Shown in pieces: positions 44,741-53,533 of a stretch of DNA of 64,000 bases. Both the position numbers and the translations under genes were made by a program. The stretch's first letter is position 1. Each line of letters begins with the position of its first letter. The stretch spans positions 1 to 64,000 of the forward strand of contig NZ_BPFJ01000003.1 in NCBI RefSeq assembly GCF_019972115.1, given 5' to 3'. This DNA comes from Sulfurovum sp. TSL6. GTDB taxonomy: Bacteria > Campylobacterota > Campylobacteria > Campylobacterales > Sulfurovaceae. A model generated the notes under the pieces. It was not told where the DNA came from and did no database searches. It saw nothing but the letters and a program-made list of their open reading frames with translations.

Positions 44741-45307
44741 TTATTTGTTTTTAAGGATTCTGGGGAGGGTGATACCTGTTTGACTCTGGTATTTCCCCGC
44801 TCTGTCACGATACGTTGTTTCGCACTGCTCATCTCCCTCTAAGAAGAGTACCTGTGCGATGCCTTCATTCGCGTAGATCTTTGCAGGAAGAGGTGTAGTG
44901 TTGGAGATCTCTATCGTGATATGCCCTTCAAATCCGGGCTCGAATGGTGTGACATTCACAATGATACCACAACGCGCATAGGTACTTTTTCCTAGACAGA
45001 TAGCCAAAGTATCACTCGGCATTTTAAAGTACTCAACGGTTCTTGCAAGGGCAAAAGAGTTAGGAGGCACGATACAGACATCCCCTTTGAAGTCCACGAC
45101 ATTGTTTTCATTAAAGTCTTTTGGATCCACCACTTCAGCGTTGATGTTCGTAAAGATCTTAAATTCATCCGTAACTCGAATATCATAGCCGTATGAGCTT
45201 AGCCCGTAACTGACCACTCCTTCTCCTACCAGTCCTTCACAAAAAGGGGTTATCATCTCTTCGTTCAGTGATTTCTCGCGTATCCATTTATCGGATTTTA
45301 GTCCCAT
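44741..45307 (-). CDS. dcd: dCTP deaminase
   Basis: 188 residues, a trimeric dUTPase-like fold. It converts dCTP to dUTP for thymidylate synthesis. Conserved pieces are [13 protein letters not shown], the active-site [20 protein letters not shown] with its catalytic glutamate in [12 protein letters not shown], and [15 protein letters not shown] at the C-terminus. It lies 27 bp after the isomerase gene on the same strand. Confidence 0.93.
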   Translation of the reverse strand: MGLKSDKWIREKSLNEEMITPFCEGLVGEGVVSYGLSSYGYDIRVTDEFKIFTNINAEVVDPKDFNENNVVDFKGDVCIVPPNSFALARTVEYFKMPSDTLAICLGKSTYARCGIIVNVTPFEPGFEGHITIEISNTTPLPAKIYANEGIAQVLFLEGDEQCETTYRDRAGKYQSQTGITLPRILKNK

Positions 45308-45334
45308 GTTCTTCCTTCGTTTATAAATAAGATG

Positions 45335-46150
45335 TTATCTGAGTATTTGTATATCAGCGTTTGTTTTGATCTTTTCAAAATAGTCTTTAAGCGCTTTATT
45401 TTGCTGTTGCTGTCTCCATTTTGCAGCAACGGCACCTTGGGCTGCTTCAAAAGGCATGTTTACCTTGCCTTTTTTGGAAAGAACCTTATAGCTTATATAT
45501 CGGTCTCCTGCATTAAAAGGGCGCGTAAATGAACCATCTTGTGTTTGTAAAATGCTGCCAAGTAACGCAGGGTTTAGGTCTTTTGTCGACTTGGTCACAG
45601 AACGGCTTTTAATACCTTTGGTGTTTTTTGTTTGAAGAAATTTCTTCATGCTCTCTTCAGATGGTGCAGAGTATTCAATCAGATTGACAGAGGCAGGAAT
45701 GGTAAATTCACCTTGGTGATTTTTGTAAAAAAGCTTGAGTTCGTCTTCACTTGGAGTGGGGATAGAACTGACCACATTTTGCTGAAAGAACTTCTCTTTT
45801 TTCATCGCCTCTTTGACACTTGAACGATAGTTATTCCATGTGGTCCCCTGTTCTTTCAGGATCTTTTGCATTTTAGGAACAGTAAGGTTGTTTTGTGCTG
45901 CAATCGCTGCTATTTTTTCATCGATGTCTGCCTCAGCGATCTGCACATCTTTCATTGCCGATTTTTGCAATCGGTCCTGGATAAGAAGATCAGTGGCTTG
46001 TTCCTTAGAAACCTGCATTTGTCTTTGTACTGCACGTATCTCTGCAGTGGTAATAGGCTCCCCCTCAACGATAATGGCAATAGCATCTACCATTTTAGCG
46101 TGTGAGAGTGTCAGTAAAGTAATAAATCCAAGTAGAACAAGTTTTTTCAT
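45335..46150 (-). CDS. SurA-like periplasmic peptidyl-prolyl isomerase/chaperone
   Basis: 271 residues. Signal peptide MKKLVLLGFITLLTLSHA. Residues ~20-135 are the helical SurA N-terminal chaperone region (VDAIAIIVEGEPITTAEI; DRLQKSAMKDVQIAEADID). Residues ~140-240 form a parvulin-like domain (SVNLIEYSAPSEESMKKF; LLGSILQTQDGSFTRPFN), although the usual active-site aspartate and cysteine are not obvious. The size and layout match the SurA-like chaperones of Campylobacter. It probably helps outer-membrane proteins fold, including the porin in this window. Confidence 0.8.
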   Translation of the reverse strand: MKKLVLLGFITLLTLSHAKMVDAIAIIVEGEPITTAEIRAVQRQMQVSKEQATDLLIQDRLQKSAMKDVQIAEADIDEKIAAIAAQNNLTVPKMQKILKEQGTTWNNYRSSVKEAMKKEKFFQQNVVSSIPTPSEDELKLFYKNHQGEFTIPASVNLIEYSAPSEESMKKFLQTKNTKGIKSRSVTKSTKDLNPALLGSILQTQDGSFTRPFNAGDRYISYKVLSKKGKVNMPFEAAQGAVAAKWRQQQQNKALKDYFEKIKTNADIQILR

Positions 46151-46338
46151 AGATATCCGTTTCCCTAATAAGTTGGAAAATTATAACATAATCATGTAAA
46201 TATTATATGAATTGTTTTGTTTAGGATATAATACTTTTTCATAGAGAATTGACACATCAATGTGGAATAACGTGGGCTTCATGGAGCATTTTAAAAAGAT
46301 GTATATTTTATATAGGGGTATGGTTAAACCTGTTTAGA

Positions 46339-46344
46339 TATAAT
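46339..46344 (+). promoter_or_regulatory. -10 box at the head of the glycan locus
   Basis: TATAAT preceded by TTTAGA, about 40 bp before the first gene start, with transcription near 46351. No other convincing promoter gap exists downstream to the window end. Confidence 0.55.
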
Positions 46345-46384
46345 TTTTTATATTACAAAATTAAATTTATATATGGAGAGTGTA

Positions 46385-47350
46385 GTGAGTAAAAAGAATT
46401 TTGCACTTATAGGAGCAGCAGGGTACATTGCCCCAAGGCATATGAAGGCTATTAAAGAAACAGGTAATAATCTTGTTGCGGCACTTGACCCCTATGACGG
46501 CATAGGTATTATAGACAGTCATTTTCCTGAGGCAGATTTCTTTACAGAGTTTGAACGTTTTGATAGATTTGTAGATAAATGGCGACGAAATACAGGTAAA
46601 AAAATAGATTATGTGTCAATCTGTTCTCCTAACTATTTACATGATTCCCATATACGATTTGCCCTCAAAAGTGGCGCGGATGCTATTTGTGAAAAACCGC
46701 TTGTACTAAACCCATGGAATATCGATCAATTAAAAATCATTGAAGAAGAAACCGGTCAAAAAGTTTATAATATACTACAGCTCAGACTGCATCCTTCCAT
46801 CATCGCACTGAAAGAAAAGGTACAAAAAGAGTTGGCAGAGAACCCTGATAAAACCTATGATATTGATTTGACCTATCTGACTTCTAGAGGTAAATGGTAT
46901 TTCATTTCATGGAAAGGGAATGAAGCAAAGTCAGGAGGGATCGCATCAAATATCGGTGTACACTTCTATGACATGTTGTGTTGGATCTTTGGTGATATTG
47001 AAGAGAATATCGTACATCTTAAAACAGCTGATACGAATGCAGGCTTTTTCAAATTGAAAAATGCTAATGTAAGATGGTTCTTGTCAGTCAATTATGACTA
47101 TATCCCTGAAGAGGTAAAAGCACAGGGGCAGAGAACCTATAGAAGTATTACTGTAGATGGAGAAGAGATAGAATTCTCTGGAGGATTTACGGATCTCCAT
47201 ACAAGATCATATGAAGAGATACTTAAAGGTAATGGCTTTGGGCTGGATGAAGCTTATGGTTCTATCAACACTGTTTCAACCATACGAAATCTTGCCCCTG
47301 TAGGGCTTAAAGGTGAGTACCATCCCTTCTGTAAAAAGGTAATTGGCTAA
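46385..47350 (+). CDS. wbpB: UDP-N-acetylglucosaminuronate 3-dehydrogenase (WbpB/WlbA)
   Basis: 321 residues from GTG 46385, which has GGAG 6 nt upstream; an in-frame ATG at 46373 overlaps that binding site. It is a Gfo/Idh/MocA oxidoreductase: Rossmann start FALIGAAGYIAPRHMKAIK, ICSPNYLHDSHIRFAL, and the catalytic CEKPLVLNPWNID. The close match to WbpB/WlbA-type proteins indicates oxidation of UDP-GlcNAcA at C3, the first step towards a 3-amino sugar acid. It is followed by wbpD and wbpE, the enzymes for the next steps. No WbpA (UDP-GlcNAc 6-dehydrogenase) is in the window. The stop overlaps the next ATG by one base. Confidence 0.9.
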   Translation: MSKKNFALIGAAGYIAPRHMKAIKETGNNLVAALDPYDGIGIIDSHFPEADFFTEFERFDRFVDKWRRNTGKKIDYVSICSPNYLHDSHIRFALKSGADAICEKPLVLNPWNIDQLKIIEEETGQKVYNILQLRLHPSIIALKEKVQKELAENPDKTYDIDLTYLTSRGKWYFISWKGNEAKSGGIASNIGVHFYDMLCWIFGDIEENIVHLKTADTNAGFFKLKNANVRWFLSVNYDYIPEEVKAQGQRTYRSITVDGEEIEFSGGFTDLHTRSYEEILKGNGFGLDEAYGSINTVSTIRNLAPVGLKGEYHPFCKKVIG

Positions 47351-47919
47351 TGGCAGAATTTTTTGTCCATGAGAGTAGCTATGTTGATGAACATGTAAAC
47401 ATAGGAGATAATACCCGAATCTGGCACTTCTCGCATATTCTTTCACATACTACTATCGGTACAGACTGCTCGTTTGGACAAAACTGTGTAGTAGGGCCCA
47501 AAGTCACAGTAGGTAATGGTGTTAAAGTACAGAACAATGTTTCCCTCTATGAAGGAGTTGAAGTAGAGAATGATGTCTTTCTTGGGCCCTCTATGGTTTT
47601 TACCAATGTGATCAATCCAAGAGCCTTTATACAGAGAAAAGAAGAGTTTAAAAAGACACTCCTTAAAAAAGGATGTTCTATTGGAGCAAATGCAACCATT
47701 GTGTGTGGTATTACTATCGGTGAATATGCACTTATAGGTTCTGGTGCTGTGGTGAACAGAGATGTAAAACCTTATGCCCTTATGGTCGGGGTTCCTGCTA
47801 AACAGATAGGGTGGGTAGGTATTTCTGGAAATACATTGGTATTTCATAATAATACTGCAGAAGATGAATTCGCACAGTATGAAATAATCGAAGAAAATTT
47901 ACAAGTGAGTAAAAAGTGA
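47350..47919 (+). CDS. wbpD: UDP-2-acetamido-3-amino-2,3-dideoxyglucuronate N-acetyltransferase
   Basis: 189 residues, a left-handed beta-helix of hexapeptide repeats (IGTDCSFGQNCVVGPKVTVG, VQNNVSLYEGVEVENDVFLG). The WbpD signature is clear: IWHFSHI at the N-terminus, FTNVINPRAFI with its loop EEFKKTLLKKG, and IGEYALIGSGAVVNRDVKPY. It acetylates the 3-amino group to give UDP-2,3-diacetamido-2,3-dideoxyglucuronate. Overlaps at both ends (TAATG and GTGA) point to coupled translation with wbpB and wbpE. Confidence 0.9.
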   Translation: MAEFFVHESSYVDEHVNIGDNTRIWHFSHILSHTTIGTDCSFGQNCVVGPKVTVGNGVKVQNNVSLYEGVEVENDVFLGPSMVFTNVINPRAFIQRKEEFKKTLLKKGCSIGANATIVCGITIGEYALIGSGAVVNRDVKPYALMVGVPAKQIGWVGISGNTLVFHNNTAEDEFAQYEIIEENLQVSKK

Positions 47920-49001
47920 ATATAGATTTCGCAAAACTACAATACCAGTACCAACTCTATAAAACTGAGATAGATGAGGCGATACAATCGGTACTAGATA
48001 AGTCAAACTATATTATGGGAGAAGAGATAACCCAACTTGAAACTTCTTTGCAAGAGTTTACGGGGGCAAAACATGCTATTACCTGCTCCTCAGGAACAGA
48101 TGCTTTATTACTTGCCATGATGGCACTGGATATTCAGCCAGAGGATGAGATCATCACAACACCTTTTACTTTCATCGCTACATCAGAGACCATTGCTTTT
48201 TTAAAAGCAAAACCGGTCTTTGTGGATATAGATGAGAGAACCTATAATATAGATCCTTCTAAAATAGAAGAAAAGATTACACATAAAACCAAAGCGATCA
48301 TCCCTGTTTCACTATATGGGCAACCAGCGGATATGGATGTTATTCAAGCCATAGCAGGTAAACATGGTCTTAAAGTCATCATCGATGGTGCGCAAAGTTT
48401 CGGAAGTACTTATAAAGGTAAGACAGACAGCAACTTAGGAGATATTTCAACGACAAGTTTTTTCCCGGCTAAACCACTTGGGTGCTTTGGTGACGGAGGT
48501 GCAGTCTTTACCAATGATGATACACTAGCAGAAAAGATGAAGTCACTAAGAGTACACGGGCAGTCCAAAAGATACCATCATCAGTATATCGGTATGGGTG
48601 GAAGAATGGATACCATTCAGGCAGCAGTACTGAATGTAAAGATCAAGTATTATGAAAAAGATCTTGCTTTGCGTCAAGAAGTTGCGAAGAGATATGCTAA
48701 AGCTTTAGAAGGTAAAAATATGATTTTACCTTTTGTGGAGAAAGATGTTACTTCAGCATGGGCACAGTATTCTGTACGGGTTCAGAATCGTGATGAAGTG
48801 CAAATAAAACTCAAAGAACACGGTATCCCTACAGCTGTGCATTATCCTATGCCTGTACATTTGCAGGAGTGTTTTGAGTATTTGGGATATAAAAAGGGTG
48901 ACTTTCCTATATCTGAACAAGTTTCTAATGAGATTATGAGCTTACCTATGAATCCTTACTTGACAGATGAAGAAATAGTATATACTGTTAATAGCATATG
49001 A
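47916..49001 (+). CDS. wbpE: UDP-2-acetamido-3-keto-glucuronate aminotransferase
   Basis: 361 residues, a DegT/DnrJ/EryC1 PLP enzyme. It places an amino group at C3 of the sugar nucleotide made by WbpB. Family signs are the TCSSGTDALLLAMMALDI phosphate-binding region, TPFTFIATSETI, the cofactor aspartate in VIIDGAQSFGST, and the Schiff-base lysine in SFFPAKPLGCFGDGGAV. The start is GTG overlapping the wbpD stop. WbpB and WbpE normally work as a coupled pair that recycles NADH and 2-oxoglutarate. Confidence 0.9.
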   Translation: MNIDFAKLQYQYQLYKTEIDEAIQSVLDKSNYIMGEEITQLETSLQEFTGAKHAITCSSGTDALLLAMMALDIQPEDEIITTPFTFIATSETIAFLKAKPVFVDIDERTYNIDPSKIEEKITHKTKAIIPVSLYGQPADMDVIQAIAGKHGLKVIIDGAQSFGSTYKGKTDSNLGDISTTSFFPAKPLGCFGDGGAVFTNDDTLAEKMKSLRVHGQSKRYHHQYIGMGGRMDTIQAAVLNVKIKYYEKDLALRQEVAKRYAKALEGKNMILPFVEKDVTSAWAQYSVRVQNRDEVQIKLKEHGIPTAVHYPMPVHLQECFEYLGYKKGDFPISEQVSNEIMSLPMNPYLTDEEIVYTVNSI

Positions 49002-50260
49002 TCAAAAAATTAAAACCAAAATCTGAATTCAGTAGAAATGTACTAACCCTTATGACAGGCACTACCATAGCACAAGCTATACCTATAGCTATAAGTCCAA
49101 TACTTACGAGGATATATACGCCAGAAGACTTTGGAGTATTTGCATTGTTTATGGCAATTACTGGATTGTTTTCTGTTGTTGCAAGTGGACGATATGAACT
49201 TGCTTTGATGATTCCGAAAGAAGATGAAGATGCAATTAATATATTTGCACTAGGTATGACTATTGTTTTGTTCTTAGCATTGTTTCTTTTGACTTTAGTA
49301 GTTTTATTCAATAAGTCCTTAACAAGTATACTAAATAATGATGAGATTGGATATTGGCTTTATTTTGTACCTATAGCTTTATTTTTTACAGGGCTATTTA
49401 ATATGCTCAGTTATTATAATAACAGAAAGAAAAATTATAAAAATATTGCAAATGCAACTATCATTAAATCTATTGTCTCGGCCATAATTCAACTCAGTAT
49501 TGGGTTTGTAAAGGCTGGAGTTACTGGTTTAATAAGTGGACACATTGTTTCGACATTGTTTGCTAATACACGTTTGTTTAAAAATATTATTAAAGATAAA
49601 ATACTGCTATCTAAAATATCTAAAAACAAAATGATAACTCTCACAAAACACTATAAAAACTTCCCAAAATATCAAGCGCCTCATGCGATGTTAAATACTT
49701 TTTCATCCAACATACCGATTTATATGTTTACCCCATTTTTTAATCTAACTGTTGTTGGATTTTATTCATTAAGTACAAGAATTGTATTTGCACCCATGAT
49801 GATATTGGCAGGGGCAAGTGCAAAAGTATATAATCAAAAGGTTATGCAGATACATAATGAACATGGCAATAGTTATGGCTTTACTGTAAGACTGTTAAAA
49901 TCTCTATTAAAAAAGATTAGTATACCATTTTTGATAATTATTGTTTTTGCCCCTGATATTTTTGCTTTTGTATTTGGTGAAGTGTGGAGAGAAGCAGGTG
50001 TCTATACACAGGTTTTATCTCCATGGTTGGGGATGGTTATTTTTACATCAACTATTTCTTTTATCCCAAGCTTGTTAAATTTACAAAGAAAAGCATTGTT
50101 TTTAGAAATAGTTTATACTATATTAAGAGTTATTGCTATAAGTATTGGATTGTATTATCAAAATGTTTTTATTGCGTTAATATGTTATTCCATAGTTGGA
50201 TTTTTAATGTTAAACTATAATATATGGTGGATGCTTAGTTCACTAAAAAAGGTAAATTAA
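48998..50260 (+). CDS. Wzx-type oligosaccharide flippase
   Basis: 420 residues with 12 predicted membrane helices, member of the MOP exporter group (polysaccharide biosynthesis protein). The N-terminus (VLTLMTGTTIAQAIPIAISP, LTRIYTPEDFGVFALFMAIT) is typical of Wzx/lipopolysaccharide flippases. It would move the undecaprenyl-diphosphate-linked glycan across the inner membrane. C. jejuni uses the ABC transporter PglK for this; no PglK is present in the window. It overlaps the wbpE stop (ATGA) and the next gene (TAATG). Composition is visibly more A+T-rich from here to about 56 kb. Confidence 0.82.
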   Translation: MIKKLKPKSEFSRNVLTLMTGTTIAQAIPIAISPILTRIYTPEDFGVFALFMAITGLFSVVASGRYELALMIPKEDEDAINIFALGMTIVLFLALFLLTLVVLFNKSLTSILNNDEIGYWLYFVPIALFFTGLFNMLSYYNNRKKNYKNIANATIIKSIVSAIIQLSIGFVKAGVTGLISGHIVSTLFANTRLFKNIIKDKILLSKISKNKMITLTKHYKNFPKYQAPHAMLNTFSSNIPIYMFTPFFNLTVVGFYSLSTRIVFAPMMILAGASAKVYNQKVMQIHNEHGNSYGFTVRLLKSLLKKISIPFLIIIVFAPDIFAFVFGEVWREAGVYTQVLSPWLGMVIFTSTISFIPSLLNLQRKALFLEIVYTILRVIAISIGLYYQNVFIALICYSIVGFLMLNYNIWWMLSSLKKVN

Positions 50261-51975
50261 TGGCTGGTCTATATGGTGTCATTTCGACTAAAAAACAAGA
50301 TATAAAAGAAATATATACAAATTTTTTTAGCTCCACTTTAGATAATACAATAAATGAAGAGTTTAAATATAAAAATTTTATTTACGGGCGAAGTGTTATA
50401 GACAAATTTTTAAATGATAGAGTGTTGTATGAAGATGAGACTATCATTATAGGCTTTGAAGGGGTTTTTTATAACAAAGTAACTAAAAAAAGTTATGAAA
50501 CAATTATTCAATGGTATCACAATGATGGCATAGATTTTGTTCAAAATATTCGAGGACAGTTTTGTGGGTTTATTTATGATAAAAATATAGATAAACTATA
50601 TATTTTTAATGATTCTCTTTCAACAAAACCACTCTATATTTATAAAAATAATGATGTTTTTATGTTTGCTTCAGAATTAAAAGTAATTACAAAATTATTA
50701 TCACAATTAAGTATTGAAAAAATTTGGGATCATGATGCTGTTTACTCGATGCTTACTGTTGGACATATGCTAAATGATTTAACATATGAAAAAAATACAA
50801 AAAAATTAAATTATGCAACTATTTTTGAAATAGATAAACATTTTAATATGGAAGAAAGACAATACTTTAATTTTTGTAAAAAAGAGAACTTTGATTTATC
50901 TAAAGAACAAATCATTGAGAAAATAGACGAGTTACTGATATCTAGCGTAAAAGAGTGTTGGGCAAAAGATGATGAATACAATTATAAACATTATACTTTT
51001 TTAAGTGGAGGCCTTGATAGTAGGGTAAATCTTTTTTTAGCAAAAGAGCAGGGATATATGGATGTTTTAACAATGACCTTTTCACAATCAGGAAGTAGCG
51101 ATGAAAAAATAGCCCAAGAGATTGCTAGTAAAGAGGGCTTTAAACATTTTTTCTATGCTCTTGATAATGGTAAGTTTTTAGAGAAAGAGATAGAGAGATA
51201 TATAGAAGCAAATGACGGTTTGACAATTTTTAATGGGGCAGCTGCTGGTTACGATTATTTGTCTTCAATAAATCACACTGACTTTGGTGCTTTGCATACA
51301 GGACAGATTGGTGATTTATTATTTGGCTCATATGTTAAAAAATATTTTACAGTTGATAATAGTGCTATAAGTGACCAAACACAACTTGTACAAGAGATAA
51401 CATTTTTTGAAGACTATGCAATTAAGTACAAAAATAATTCTGAATTATTTGGCTATGAGCAGAGAGTAATTAATGGTACTTTAAATGGGGATAGAACAGC
51501 TACACATTTTACAGATATGCTTTCACCGTTTTATAATAGGAGTCTCATGGAATTTTGTTTGACAATACCAGATGTATTTAAAAAGGATGAAGCAATTTAT
51601 TTAGATTGGTTTAATAACAAACATAAACAGATATCAAATTATAAATGGGATAGTGCAGGAGTAAAACCAAAAAGTATAATATTGGTGAAATATGCAAAAC
51701 AATTCAAACGATATAAAAATGCTTTTTTAAGAAGAGTAGGATTAAAAGTTGATAATATGAATCCTTTTGATATGTGGTTAAGAAATAACAAAAAGATATT
51801 GAAAAATCTAGATGTTTTGTATTTTACTCATATTAATGATATTGAAGATATCAATTTACAAAAACTGCTAAAGAATATGTATAATTGTGATATCAAACAT
51901 AACCATTATGGGAGTAATAATAAATTTTTAGTTATTACTGTATTGTTATCATATAAATTGCATATGAAAGGTTAA
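50260..51975 (+). CDS. asparagine-synthase-like amidotransferase without glutaminase cysteine
   Basis: 571 residues in the two-domain layout of AsnB. The N-terminal glutaminase-like domain begins MAGLYGVIS, so the catalytic Cys 2 is replaced by Ala, and GFEGVFYN takes the place of the usual NGEIYN. The synthetase domain keeps the PP-loop SGGLDSR (249-255) and a TGQIGDLLFG segment. It should therefore activate a carboxylate with ATP but use free ammonia or a partner glutaminase. In P. aeruginosa and Bordetella O-antigen loci, related proteins (WbpS type) are proposed to amidate uronic acids. With wbpBDEI here, the substrate could be the diacetamido-uronate. The role is inferred. Confidence 0.7.
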   Translation: MAGLYGVISTKKQDIKEIYTNFFSSTLDNTINEEFKYKNFIYGRSVIDKFLNDRVLYEDETIIIGFEGVFYNKVTKKSYETIIQWYHNDGIDFVQNIRGQFCGFIYDKNIDKLYIFNDSLSTKPLYIYKNNDVFMFASELKVITKLLSQLSIEKIWDHDAVYSMLTVGHMLNDLTYEKNTKKLNYATIFEIDKHFNMEERQYFNFCKKENFDLSKEQIIEKIDELLISSVKECWAKDDEYNYKHYTFLSGGLDSRVNLFLAKEQGYMDVLTMTFSQSGSSDEKIAQEIASKEGFKHFFYALDNGKFLEKEIERYIEANDGLTIFNGAAAGYDYLSSINHTDFGALHTGQIGDLLFGSYVKKYFTVDNSAISDQTQLVQEITFFEDYAIKYKNNSELFGYEQRVINGTLNGDRTATHFTDMLSPFYNRSLMEFCLTIPDVFKKDEAIYLDWFNNKHKQISNYKWDSAGVKPKSIILVKYAKQFKRYKNAFLRRVGLKVDNMNPFDMWLRNNKKILKNLDVLYFTHINDIEDINLQKLLKNMYNCDIKHNHYGSNNKFLVITVLLSYKLHMKG

Positions 51976-51978
51976 GTT

Positions 51979-52521
51979 TTGAACTTTGCAAAAAAAATAC
52001 TGAATATATTAAACTTTAAATATTTAACTTTATTTTATAAAACTATAAAATTAAAAAAAGGCGTTACCATAGATTATCGATGCGAAATAGAACAAAAAAA
52101 CAATATTTCCATTGGTAAGAGGAGTATATTATACAAATGTATTACTATTTATAAAAGTAAAGAAGGATATTTGAGGATAGGTGATTTTTCGCATATAGCA
52201 CCATATGGGTATATTTTAATAGAAAAACAAAACTTGACTATAGGTAATAACGTTGCTATCGGACCAAATTGTTCTATATTTTGTAGTACAAACAGTATCC
52301 CTGAAAATAAAGGGATACTGTTTAAAGATAGTTACAATAAAGGGGATATTACTATTGGAAACAATGTGTTTATTGGTGCAAATTGTGTTATTTTGCCCAA
52401 TACAATAATTGATGACAATGTTGTAATAGGTGCGAACTCTGTAGTTAAAGGAAAATTGAAAAGTGGGTTTATGTACGGTGGGAATGCGGCAAAAATGATA
52501 AAAAGAATATTTAATGACTAA
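51979..52521 (+). CDS. hexapeptide-repeat acyltransferase
   Basis: 180 residues. The left-handed beta-helix repeats are seen in ISIGKRSILYKCITIYKSK, LTIGNNVAIGPNCSIFCSTN and ITIGNNVFIGANCVILPNTI, with the usual C-terminal VVIGANSVVKGKLKSGFMYG. It lacks the N-terminal Rossmann part of PglD, so it is not the standard bacillosamine acetyltransferase. It may O-acetylate or N-acetylate a sugar in this glycan. The start is TTG with AAAGG 7 nt upstream. It overlaps the next gene by 8 bp. Confidence 0.75.
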   Translation: MNFAKKILNILNFKYLTLFYKTIKLKKGVTIDYRCEIEQKNNISIGKRSILYKCITIYKSKEGYLRIGDFSHIAPYGYILIEKQNLTIGNNVAIGPNCSIFCSTNSIPENKGILFKDSYNKGDITIGNNVFIGANCVILPNTIIDDNVVIGANSVVKGKLKSGFMYGGNAAKMIKRIFND

Positions 52522-53533
52522 AAAGCTCTTAGTTGTTGGAAACAGCAGTATACACATATTTAATTTTATAGAGCTGGTAAAAGATTATTTTGATGATGTG
52601 TTACTATTGACAGATAGAAAAAATGAGTCGTGGAATATAGATACAATAGAAGTGGATTTTGGATTAAGAATAAATGGTTTTAAAAACTATAAAAATTTAA
52701 AGAAAATAATTAATGATTTTAATCCAAGTACTGTACACATTCATCAAGTCAATATTCCAGCACTTTTAACACTTTTGGCACTAAAAGGCAATAATACACA
52801 GACAGTATTAACGGCATGGGGAAGTGATATTCTTTTAACACCTAAAAAAAGTATATTTTTAAAATGGATAGTAAAATATATACTAAATAGTGTTGATATT
52901 ATTACTGCTGATTCAGATACTGTTTTATTGGAAGCAAATAAATTGACAAATAAAAAGTTAAATACTTATAACATAAATTTTGGTATTGAAATACCCTATT
53001 GTACAATGTATAAAGAAAATATTATTTATTCAAATAGACTGCATAAAGAATTATATAATATTGATAAAATTATCTTGTCTTTTCATAAATTTCTAAAACT
53101 AGATCCATCATGGAAATTAGTTATTGCAGGTAATGGAGAAGATAGTGGAAAATTAAAAAATTTAGTAAAAACTTTAAATATTACCAATAGTGTAGAATTC
53201 ATTGGTTGGGTTGACACGAAGACAAATTTTGAATACTATTGTAAATCTAAGATATATGCATCAATACCTAATAGTGACTCTATATCTATTAGTCTTGTTG
53301 AATCTATAGCTTCCAATTGTATAGTTTTTGTATCAGATTTACCAGCAAATAGGGAAATTGTTACTTCAGATATAGGCTTTATAGTTAAGGACTTAGAAAA
53401 TATAGACTTTGCATTATTTAAAACAATTAATAATCAATACTATCAAGATAGAAGAGATATTATAATTAAGCAATTTTCAAAAGAGCATAATAAATCTTTA
53501 TATATAAGTTTATATGAGAATAGCAATCTTTAA
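52514..53533 (+). CDS. glycosyltransferase (GT4-like)
   Basis: 339 residues, two Rossmann-like halves. N-terminal segments VVGNSSIHIFNFIELV and VHIHQVNIPALL, then TAWGSDILLTPKK, and the C-terminal nucleotide-binding part KLVIAGNGEDSGKLK, VEFIGWVDT, SISISLVESIASNCIVFVSD with the E-x7-E style motif. GT4 enzymes retain the anomeric configuration; the donor sugar cannot be told. Strongly A+T-rich. It overlaps the acyltransferase by 8 bp and abuts the next glycosyltransferase. Confidence 0.78.
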   Translation: MTKKLLVVGNSSIHIFNFIELVKDYFDDVLLLTDRKNESWNIDTIEVDFGLRINGFKNYKNLKKIINDFNPSTVHIHQVNIPALLTLLALKGNNTQTVLTAWGSDILLTPKKSIFLKWIVKYILNSVDIITADSDTVLLEANKLTNKKLNTYNINFGIEIPYCTMYKENIIYSNRLHKELYNIDKIILSFHKFLKLDPSWKLVIAGNGEDSGKLKNLVKTLNITNSVEFIGWVDTKTNFEYYCKSKIYASIPNSDSISISLVESIASNCIVFVSDLPANREIVTSDIGFIVKDLENIDFALFKTINNQYYQDRRDIIIKQFSKEHNKSLYISLYENSNL

